Source: Massilia sp. METH4
GTDB taxonomy: Bacteria > Pseudomonadota > Gammaproteobacteria > Burkholderiales > Burkholderiaceae_D
Direction: 5' to 3'
Length of the DNA stretch: 64,000 nt
Assembly (NCBI RefSeq): GCF_037094685.1
Contig: NZ_CP146614.1
Span: forward strand, 1,488,001-1,552,000
Part shown: positions 57,433 through 64,000 of the stretch, in pieces
Numbering within the stretch: the stretch's first letter is position 1
How the letters are laid out: each line of letters starts with the position of its first letter
The notes under the pieces: model-generated
Seen by the model: the letters and a program-made list of their open reading frames with translations, nothing else
What the model was told of the DNA's origin: nothing
The model's database searches: none
Translations under genes and position numbers: made by a program

Positions 57433-59501
57433 GTGATTTCCTTGGGCTTGGAGGTGGCCAGCAATTCCTTCATGCGGGCCAGGCGTTCGCGCGGCGAGAT
57501 CACCTCGGTTTCCTTCGGCGGCGCATCGCCCACGTCCAGCTGCATCTCGGCGATGAAGCGGGAAACGTCGCAGTGTACCTGCTCGCCGGCGCGCTTTCTC
57601 TTCTTGCACCAGGTGAGCTGCAGCGTGCGCTGAGCGCGCGTGATGCCCACGTACATGAGCCGCCGTTCCTCCTCGATGCGCTGGGCCAGCGTTTCGACCG
57701 GCGCGTCGGGGTCGCCCTTGTGCGGCAGGATGCCCTCTTCCACGCCGACCAGGAACACGTGGGGGTATTCCAGGCCTTTCGAGGCATGCAGGGTGGACAT
57801 GCGGATCGCGTCCGGGTCTTCGTCCTTTCCTTCCAGCATGGACATCAGGGCGACCATCTGCGTCAGTTCCAGTACGTTCTTCTCTTCGCCGTCGCGCTCC
57901 TTGCCGCCGCGGCCACGGTCCTTCAGCCAGCTGACGAAATCCAGCACGTTCTGCCATTTGCTTTGCGCGGCGCGCTCCTCGAGCGTGTCGTACAGGTAGT
58001 GCTCGTAGTGAATCGCTTCCATCAGGTCGTCCAGCACCTGGGCCGCGTTATCGCCGCTGCCGGACGGACCGGGGCGGCTGGCGCGCGCTTCCAGGTCGTT
58101 GATGAAGTTGCAGAAGTCGCGCAGGGGCTTGAGCTGGCGGTCGTTCAGCTTGGCCTCGATGCCGCCCTTGAACACGGCTTCGAACAGCGAGCATTGCCAC
58201 TGGCCGGAGAACGATCCCAGCACCTCGAGGGTGGACTGGCCGATGCCGCGGCGCGGCGTGGTCACGGCGCGGATGAAGGCCGGGTCGTCGTCCTGGTTCG
58301 CCAGCAGCCGCAGGTAGGCGATGATGTCCTTGATCTCGGCCTTGTCGAAGAAGCTCTGGCCGCCCGAGATCGTGTAGGGGATGCGCTGGTTGCGCAGCGC
58401 CTGCTCGATGATGCGGGCCTGGTGGTTGCCCCGATACAGGATCGCGTAGTCGGACCACTTGTTGCGGCGCTCGAAGTGGTCGGCCGAGATCATGATGGCC
58501 ACCTGGTCGGCTTCCTGCTCGTCGTTGGCCATCGCGTGCACCTTGATCGGCTCGCCCAGGCCGTGCTCGGACCACAGCGCCTTCTCGAACAGCTTCGGGT
58601 TGTTCGAGATGACCGCGTTGGCCGCCTGCAGGATGCGCGTGGTGGAGCGGTAGTTCTGCTCCAGCTTGATCAGCTTCAGGTCAGGGAAATCGACCTGCAG
58701 GTTGGCCAGGTTTTCCACCGAGGCGCCGCGCCAGGCGTAGATTGCCTGGTCGTCGTCGCCCACCGCCGTGAACATGGGCTTCTTGCCGATCCCCGTGACC
58801 ATCAGTTTCAGCAGCTCGTACTGGCAGGTGTTCGTATCCTGGTATTCGTCGACCAGCAGGTAGCGCAGGCGGCGCTGCCACTTGTCGCGCACCGGCTCGT
58901 TGTCGCGGAACAGTTCCACCGGCAGGCGGATCAAATCGTCGAAGTCCACGGCCTGGTAGGCCGACAGCGTGGCGACGTAGCTGGCGTAGATGCGCGCCGA
59001 TTGCGCCTCATCTTCGTCCTTGGCGTTGCGGATCGCCACTTCGGGCGTCACCAGGCCGTTCTTCCACAGCGAGATATCGTTCTGGATGCGGCGGATCAGC
59101 CCCTTGTCGGTGGTGAGCGCCATGTCCTGCACCAGCGAATAGCAGTCGTCGCTGTCCATGATGGAAAAGCGGTCCTTCAGGCCCAGGTGGTTCGCCTCCT
59201 GCCGCAGGATCTTCACGCCCAGCGAGTGGAAGGTGGACACGGTCAGCAGCTTGGCCTGCTTGGGCTGCTTGAGCAGCTTGGCGACCCGCTCCTGCATCTC
59301 GAGCGCGGCCTTGTTGGTAAACGTGAGGGCGGCGATGGTGCGGGGATCGTAGCCGCGCTCCTCGATCATGTAGGTGATCTTCTGCGTGATCACGCGCGTC
59401 TTGCCCGAGCCGGCGCCGGCCAGCACGAGGGCGGGACCGTCGAGATACAGCACGGCTTCGCTTTGCGGCCCGTTCAGGCCGAATCTGGGTGCGTTGGACA
59501 T
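57429..59501 (-). CDS. rep: ATP-dependent DNA helicase Rep
   Basis: 690 residues from MSNAPRFGLNGPQ; a start seven codons earlier is possible and neither has a clear ribosome-binding site. Superfamily 1A motifs: Walker A VLAGAGSGKTRVIT, motif Ia TFTNKAALEM, Walker B LLVDEYQDTN, motif III VGDDDQAIYAWRGA, motif IV LEQNYRS, motifs V/VI MSTLHASKGLEYPHVFLVG and EERRLMYVGITRA. The N-terminus and length match Rep rather than UvrD. It removes protein blocks ahead of replication forks. No LexA box was seen upstream. Confidence 0.9.
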   Translation of the reverse strand: MSNAPRFGLNGPQSEAVLYLDGPALVLAGAGSGKTRVITQKITYMIEERGYDPRTIAALTFTNKAALEMQERVAKLLKQPKQAKLLTVSTFHSLGVKILRQEANHLGLKDRFSIMDSDDCYSLVQDMALTTDKGLIRRIQNDISLWKNGLVTPEVAIRNAKDEDEAQSARIYASYVATLSAYQAVDFDDLIRLPVELFRDNEPVRDKWQRRLRYLLVDEYQDTNTCQYELLKLMVTGIGKKPMFTAVGDDDQAIYAWRGASVENLANLQVDFPDLKLIKLEQNYRSTTRILQAANAVISNNPKLFEKALWSEHGLGEPIKVHAMANDEQEADQVAIMISADHFERRNKWSDYAILYRGNHQARIIEQALRNQRIPYTISGGQSFFDKAEIKDIIAYLRLLANQDDDPAFIRAVTTPRRGIGQSTLEVLGSFSGQWQCSLFEAVFKGGIEAKLNDRQLKPLRDFCNFINDLEARASRPGPSGSGDNAAQVLDDLMEAIHYEHYLYDTLEERAAQSKWQNVLDFVSWLKDRGRGGKERDGEEKNVLELTQMVALMSMLEGKDEDPDAIRMSTLHASKGLEYPHVFLVGVEEGILPHKGDPDAPVETLAQRIEEERRLMYVGITRAQRTLQLTWCKKRKRAGEQVHCDVSRFIAEMQLDVGDAPPKETEVISPRERLARMKELLATSKPKEIT

Positions 59502-59639
59502 GGGAAGAAATGTAGGGTTCAAGCGTGATAGAAGCAGGCACAGCCGGTCACGCAGTCCGCCATTCTACCGCCTCGGCATTGATATTTCCCGCTCCGAAGG
59601 AATATAGTGGCATTCGGCTCACGACATTTTTGCCATCCT

Positions 59640-60122
59640 ATGAAATTCGAACATCTGATTGAAATCAACGATCCGCTGAATCCGCTGATCGATACCATCT
59701 CGCACGAGCAACTGTGGCGCGGGCTCGTGCTGCGCGCCGAATCGCCGAAACTGTTCGTGCCCCACCTGGACGAGGTGCACATCGGCGAGCGCACCGCCAG
59801 GGGCTTCAAGCGTACCCAGCGTTACGGGGACCTGGTGATCGAGGATACGGTGGTGCTGGAATACCCGAACCGCATCCGCTACGAGGTGGACGCGCAGGGC
59901 GAGATCAGCAAGTCGAGCCTGACGATGACGATCGAATCGCACGGCCAGGACCACCTGTTCGTGCGCTTCGAGTACGAGGATGCCCACAACGCCCGCGAGG
60001 ACGAGGAAAACGCGATGTTCGACGATTTCCGGCGCTCGGCCTACCAGGAATCGGATATCGACACGATCCGCGTGCTGCGCGAACTGGCCGGAGAAGGCCG
60101 GCTGGACGCAACCCTGAATTGA
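59640..60122 (+). CDS. SRPBCC/AtaL-like (DUF1857) protein
   Basis: 160 residues from MKFEHLIEINDPLNPLIDTI. The helix-grip fold pattern and blocks SHEQLWRGLVLRAESP and FVPHLDEVHI are typical of DUF1857/AtaL proteins, which bind small hydrophobic ligands; role unknown. Divergent from rep; 10 nt separate its stop from the converging HD-GYP gene. Confidence 0.8.
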   Translation: MKFEHLIEINDPLNPLIDTISHEQLWRGLVLRAESPKLFVPHLDEVHIGERTARGFKRTQRYGDLVIEDTVVLEYPNRIRYEVDAQGEISKSSLTMTIESHGQDHLFVRFEYEDAHNAREDEENAMFDDFRRSAYQESDIDTIRVLRELAGEGRLDATLN

Positions 60123-60132
60123 TGTGATGGCG

Positions 60133-61245
60133 TCAGGGCAGCGCCGTCCTGCCCCACACCTGGTCCATGCGAATGTTCGCGTCCACCTGGTCGGCGGACA
60201 GCACGTCGCGGATCGATGACAGGTCGCCGCGCGTGTCGCGTTGCAGGAAGACGTCGAGCGGCGCGCCGCGCGGGCCGATGAAGGATTGCACCCAGGGTGT
60301 CGTCGAATTGAGGCCCTTGCGCGAGACCACGCCCACCTCGCCGTTGAGGAGCCGCACGAAGGTGCCGACCGGGTAGATGCCCAGTTCGCGGATCAGCACG
60401 GCGCCCAGTTGCGCGTCGAGCGCATGCCGCGCCTCGAGCAGGATGTCGCGCAGCGCGGCGTTCGGCAGCATCGGCTTGCGGTACGGCCGGTCCGACACGC
60501 GCGCGCAGTAGCGGTCGGCCAAGGCGACCAGCTTGGCCGGCAAGGCGATGGCGTCGCCCACCAGCGCGCGCGGGTAGCCGCTGCCATCTTCGTTTTCATG
60601 GTGCGATTGCACGCAGTCGAGCCACAGCGGGTCGGTCACGCCAGCCTGGCGCAGCAGCGCCACGCCCCGTTCCGGATGGCTGCGCACCAGGGCTTTTTCC
60701 TCGTCGGACAAGGTGCCGCGCTCGTCCTGCAGCCGCAGCAGCGCCACGTTCATCGTCAGCGCGGCCAGTGTCATCGATTGCATCTCGGCGGCGGGGCGCT
60801 TCACGGCGCGGGCCACGATCTGCGCCACCACGGCGGTATCGATGCAGTGCCGCACCGCGTACGGGGCGGCGCGCTGGTTGTGCAGGATGCACGCGGCCGC
60901 GACCTCGGGATGGATCTCCACGGCCTGGGCCACGAGCAGCGCCACCTGCTCCAGCTCGGCCTGCACGCCGGCGCCCCCGGCGGCGATCCGGTGCAGCAGG
61001 GGCTCCAGTTCCGCTACCGCGTGATTCAGCAGGCGCAGCACCGAGGGCGGCTCGGTGCTGGCGCCGGCGGGCGCGGGAACGGCCGGGTCATCGACGTAGC
61101 CCCGCTCGACGAGGCTATCGGCCTGCGCATCGGAAGACGGCATGAAGCCCTTGCGTGCCAGCAGCGCGCCGTTTTCCCCGAATACGTTCCAGGCGAGCAG
61201 TTCGCCCACCCGCAGGTCGCTTCTGGTCAGTCGCCGTATCGTCAT
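60133..61245 (-). CDS. HD-GYP-like protein with degenerate HD pair
   Basis: 370 residues. The N-terminal segment (LRVGELLAWNVFGENGALL) and HD-GYP core are present. HHENEDGSGYP keeps the second histidine pair and GYP motif, but the metal-binding HD dyad expected in the LLHDIG position reads ALTMNVALL. The first histidine remains in AVRHCIDTA. Hydrolysis of cyclic di-GMP is therefore doubtful; binding or a protein-contact role is more likely. The C-terminal ~70 residues resemble a capping beta domain (GTFVRLLNGEVGVVS). Confidence 0.85.
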   Translation of the reverse strand: MTIRRLTRSDLRVGELLAWNVFGENGALLARKGFMPSSDAQADSLVERGYVDDPAVPAPAGASTEPPSVLRLLNHAVAELEPLLHRIAAGGAGVQAELEQVALLVAQAVEIHPEVAAACILHNQRAAPYAVRHCIDTAVVAQIVARAVKRPAAEMQSMTLAALTMNVALLRLQDERGTLSDEEKALVRSHPERGVALLRQAGVTDPLWLDCVQSHHENEDGSGYPRALVGDAIALPAKLVALADRYCARVSDRPYRKPMLPNAALRDILLEARHALDAQLGAVLIRELGIYPVGTFVRLLNGEVGVVSRKGLNSTTPWVQSFIGPRGAPLDVFLQRDTRGDLSSIRDVLSADQVDANIRMDQVWGRTALP

Positions 61246-61302
61246 GATGTCCCCAAATATTGCCTGCGCGTATGACTTTACGGAGCATACCGCTGGCGAT
61301 TC

Positions 61303-61329
61303 TTGCTATATGTCAATAGTCTATAGCAA
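61303..61329. promoter_or_regulatory. inverted repeat upstream of the HD-GYP gene, possible operator
   Basis: TTGCTATA and TATAGCAA separated by 11 nt, 58 nt before the ATG at 61245, in a locally AT-rich stretch. A TTGACA occurs between the arms on the minus strand. No regulator can be named. Confidence 0.45.
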
Positions 61330-61405
61330 TAAGGAAATCCCGCAGCAATTTCCTTTGGGTATATCAATACATGTTGTTTTTAAGCCAGCCGAATTGCACT
61401 CCTCG

Positions 61406-62851
61406 CTACGTTCCCGGTGTGCAGTCCGGGCACGGCTGCGGCGGTTCGGGCGGCGGGTGCTTCAATGCCTCGGCCAGGTCGCGCAGCGCGGTGCGCACGC
61501 CCTCTTCCACCACCGGGTGGTAGAACGGCATGTCGAGCATGGCCGATACCGTCAACCCGGCCTGCACGGCCCACGCCAGCAGATGGCCGATATGCTCGGC
61601 GCGCGGGCCGATCATCTCGGCGCCCAGGAACCGGCCGCTGCCGTATTCGCCATACACGCGCAGCATGCCGCGGTTTTGCAGCATCACCCGGCTGCGCCCC
61701 TGGTTGGCGAACGATACCTCGCCGATGGCGAAGCGGCCTTCGTGGCTGCCGTGCAGCGTGCGCCACAGCGCGCCCGGCGTGGCGATCTGCGGCTCCGTGA
61801 ACGCGATCGCGAGCGGCGTGCGGCGCAGGCCGGGCTGCACGTCCGGGTACAGCGCGGCATTGTGGCCGGCGATCTTGCCCTGGTCGGCCGCTTCCGGCAG
61901 CAGCGGCAATTCATCGTTGGCGTCGCCGGCGATGAAGATCGGGCTGGTGCCGCATTGCATCGTGGTGTGGTCATACAGCGGCACGCCGCGGCGGTCGCGC
62001 TCGATGCCGGCCAGGTCCAGGCGCAATGCCTGCACGTTCGGGGCGCGCCCGATCGCCGCCAGCACGTAGTCGTAACGCTCCTGCCGCTCGTTGCCGGCGC
62101 CGTCGCGCGTGGTCAGCACCACCCCGTCGCCGTCCGGCTGTACCGACACCACCTGGGTCTGGAAGCGCACGTCCAGCTCCTGCCGCAATACCTTGGCCGC
62201 TTCCGCGAGCACCGCGGGGTCGCTCAGTTGCGCGATGCTGTTGCCGCGCGCGTACAGGGCCACGCGCACGCCGAGGCGGTGCAGCGCCTGGCCCAGCTCC
62301 AGGCCGATCACGCCGGTGCCGATCACCGCTACCGAGCCGGGCAGGTCGGTCCATTCGAACACGGCGTCGCTGTGGATCACGCGCGGGCCGGCCTTGGCCC
62401 ACTCCTCGGGCACGATCGGCGTGGAACCCGTGGCGATGACGATCCGCTCGGCCTGCACCTCGGTGTGGTCGTCCACCACCAGGCGGTCCGGTGCCGCGAA
62501 GCGGGCATAGCCGCGGATTTTGTCCGCGGCCGGCAAGCCTTCGACATTCTCGACGACGAAGCCGGCAAACCGGTCGCGCTCGCGCCGCACGCGGTCCATC
62601 ACGGCCGGGCCGTCGATCCGCACCGTTCCCGCATGCACGCCGAACCCGGCCGCCGCATGCAGCGCGTGCGCCGCCTCGGCAGCGGAAATGAGCAGCTTGC
62701 TGGGCATGCAGCCGACGCGCGCGCAGGTCGTGCCGTAGGGACCGCCTTCGATCAGTACCGCATGCTTGCCGGCGGCACGCGCGGCGCGGTAGGCGGACAG
62801 GCCGGCGGTACCGGCACCAATGACCGCCACGTCGCAACGAATCAGGTTCAT
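61406..62851 (-). CDS. dihydrolipoamide dehydrogenase-like flavoprotein
   Basis: 481 residues from MNLIRCDVAVIGAGTAGLSA; GGAGG lies 4 nt before the ATG and an extension of 42 codons is rejected. Redox-active cysteines in TTCARVGCMPSK, NAD-binding loop VIGTGVIGLELG, FAD segment IFIAGDAND and the catalytic His-Glu in FYHPVVEEGVR. It would belong to the pyridine nucleotide-disulfide oxidoreductases. There is no neighbouring 2-oxoacid dehydrogenase, so the partner is unknown; a soluble transhydrogenase or mercuric-reductase-like role cannot be excluded. The tail is proline-rich (HPPPEPPQPCPDC). Confidence 0.85.
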   Translation of the reverse strand: MNLIRCDVAVIGAGTAGLSAYRAARAAGKHAVLIEGGPYGTTCARVGCMPSKLLISAAEAAHALHAAAGFGVHAGTVRIDGPAVMDRVRRERDRFAGFVVENVEGLPAADKIRGYARFAAPDRLVVDDHTEVQAERIVIATGSTPIVPEEWAKAGPRVIHSDAVFEWTDLPGSVAVIGTGVIGLELGQALHRLGVRVALYARGNSIAQLSDPAVLAEAAKVLRQELDVRFQTQVVSVQPDGDGVVLTTRDGAGNERQERYDYVLAAIGRAPNVQALRLDLAGIERDRRGVPLYDHTTMQCGTSPIFIAGDANDELPLLPEAADQGKIAGHNAALYPDVQPGLRRTPLAIAFTEPQIATPGALWRTLHGSHEGRFAIGEVSFANQGRSRVMLQNRGMLRVYGEYGSGRFLGAEMIGPRAEHIGHLLAWAVQAGLTVSAMLDMPFYHPVVEEGVRTALRDLAEALKHPPPEPPQPCPDCTPGT

Positions 62852-62984
62852 TGTTCCTCCAGGAATTTCCCGCATCGTACACCACCACGCCGCACTGCGA
62901 GCGGGGCAATGGTTCGGCCGCGCAGCGCCTATCGCCACGGCTGTGCGCCCGCTCGTGCCGGGGAGGCAGGCCTCCATCGAATGG

Positions 62985-64000
62985 TCAGATATCGACCGGA
63001 TCGACTTCCAGCGACCATTTCACGCGCGACTTCATGTCGCGCAGCCTTGCCATCCACTCCTTCAGGAAGGCCTGCAAGGCCGGCCGCGACGGCGATTCCA
63101 CCAGCAATTGTGCGCGGTCGACGTTGTGCACCCGGGTCATGCTCATTGGGATCGGGTCGTTGACCGTGATGCCTTCGGCGATCCCTTCCCCATGGGCGCA
63201 GTCGCGCGCGGCCTGCAGGAAATCCAGCGCCTTCGCCAATTCACCCGCCTCGGCCCGCAGCATGGCCTGGTACAGGAAAGGCGGCAGTCCGGCCTGTTCG
63301 CGCTCTTCCAGCAGCGCGCCGGCAAAACGGTCGTAGTCATGATTGACGACGGCACCGTACAGCGGGTGTTCCGGATAGCGCGTCTGCACCAGCACCTCGC
63401 TGGGGCTGCCGCCATCGGCCTGTGCGGTGCGGCCGGCGCGGCCGGCCACCTGCATCAGTTGCGCGAACAGCCGTTCGCTGGCGCGGTAATCCTGCGAGAA
63501 CAGCGCCGTGTCCGGGTTCAGGATGCCGACCAGCGTGAGCTTCTTGAAGTCGTGACCCTTGGCGACCATCTGCGTGCCGACCAGGATGTCGACATCGCCC
63601 CGGTGCACCGTCTCGAACGCTTCCTGCGCGCTGCCCTTGCGGCGCGTGGAATCGGCGTCGATGCGCAGGATGCGCGCCTCGGGGAACATCGCCTGCAAGC
63701 CTTCCTCGATGCGCTGCGTGCCGCGGCCCAGCGGTTGCAGGTCGATATTGCCGCAGGTGGGGCAATGGCGGGGGATGCGCATTTCCAGGCTGCAGTGGTG
63801 GCAGCGCAGCTTGAACTCCCCCTTGTGCAGCACCATGAATGCCGTGCAGCGCTGGCAATCGCTGACCCAGCCGCAGGAATCGCAGCAGATCACGGGGGCG
63901 TAGCCGCGCCGGTTCAGGAACAGCAGCGATTGCTCGCCCCGCTCCAGCCGCAGCTTCAGGGCCGCCACGAGCGGCGCCGTCAAGCCATCCTTCGGCTTGT
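62985..64000 (-). CDS. priA: primosomal helicase PriA, C-terminal part (cut by the window end)
   Basis: The frame stays open to the right edge, so the N-terminus lies beyond; about 338 residues are visible. Zinc-binding cysteines: CCDSCGWVSDCQRC, LRCHHCSLEMRIPRHCPTCG. Helicase motifs IV-VI: LVGTQMVAKGHDF, LMQVAGRAGR and the C-terminal domain. PriA restarts collapsed replication forks and contacts SSB through the SSB tail. Downstream, 62852-62984 is a short gap without a feature. Confidence 0.94.
   Translation of the reverse strand, partial: KPKDGLTAPLVAALKLRLERGEQSLLFLNRRGYAPVICCDSCGWVSDCQRCTAFMVLHKGEFKLRCHHCSLEMRIPRHCPTCGNIDLQPLGRGTQRIEEGLQAMFPEARILRIDADSTRRKGSAQEAFETVHRGDVDILVGTQMVAKGHDFKKLTLVGILNPDTALFSQDYRASERLFAQLMQVAGRAGRTAQADGGSPSEVLVQTRYPEHPLYGAVVNHDYDRFAGALLEEREQAGLPPFLYQAMLRAEAGELAKALDFLQAARDCAHGEGIAEGITVNDPIPMSMTRVHNVDRAQLLVESPSRPALQAFLKEWMARLRDMKSRVKWSLEVDPVDI

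Noticed and set aside
59502..59639. LexA box upstream of rep
   Set aside because: No CTG-N10-CAG was found in this interval on either strand.

Overview
The window looks like a chromosomal segment of a GC-rich betaproteobacterium of the Oxalobacteraceae, closest in style to Massilia, Telluria or Pseudoduganella. This rests on the recognisable proteins (GTP-type PEP carboxykinase, RdgC, a UvrA/SSB divergent pair, a YgiQ-type radical SAM protein, HscC with a J-like partner), on dense GC-rich coding on both strands, and on several families of short intergenic palindromes. No rRNA, prophage, insertion sequence or CRISPR array was seen. Genus assignment is inference; no database search was possible.

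Layout. 1-3.1 kb: end of a GT41 (O-GlcNAc-transferase-like) glycosyltransferase carrying a methyltransferase-like tail, then a small repeat protein bracketed by two inverted copies of a ~100-bp palindromic element. 3.1-6.8 kb: ssb and uvrA, divergent around a textbook LexA box. 6.9-8.6 kb: a TetR regulator, a ZIP-type metal transporter and a 36-codon membrane peptide, with matching palindromic operators in front of tetR and of the small gene. 8.6-16 kb: Sel1 and ankyrin proteins, pckG, a 2-hydroxyacid dehydrogenase, 82-bp tandem repeats, an unknown protein, a short asparaginase-domain protein and rdgC. 16-22.4 kb: dinB with its own LexA box, porin, chemoreceptor, XRE regulator, MFS permease. 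22.4-24.8 kb: tRNA-Val and two identical tRNA-Asp genes, then a cyclic-nucleotide-binding protein coupled to an AI-2E-type permease. 24.9-27.2 kb: ahpC-ahpF with an OxyR-like site.

27.5-34.5 kb is the main accessory region. It is an orphan VgrG followed by a tightly packed, visibly less GC-rich operon encoding an NlpC/P60 peptidase, a periplasmic DUF4424-like protein, a SleB-like cell-wall hydrolase, a second secreted protein and a membrane protein. It reads as a type VI secretion cargo island with two effector/immunity pairs and is the best candidate here for an undescribed system.

34.6-47.2 kb: a periplasmic-sensing GGDEF/EAL protein, YgiQ, two small conserved proteins, a PhoD-type phosphatase and a tandem pair of secreted M3 peptidases. 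47.4-52.8 kb: HscC with a J-like/TolA-like membrane partner containing a 15-bp minisatellite, a GMC-type oxidoreductase and a periplasmic DJ-1/PfpI protein. 52.9-57.1 kb: a NarL-type two-component pair facing an outer-membrane barrel and an EptA/MCR-type phosphoethanolamine transferase. 57.2-64 kb: slyX overlapping a Rep helicase, an AtaL-like protein, a degenerate HD-GYP protein, a dihydrolipoamide-dehydrogenase-like flavoprotein and the C-terminal part of priA, cut by the window end.

Functional themes are DNA repair under LexA control (ssb/uvrA, dinB, with rdgC, rep and priA nearby), peroxide defence (ahpCF), envelope remodelling (EptA, barrels, M3 peptidases) and interbacterial competition (VgrG island).
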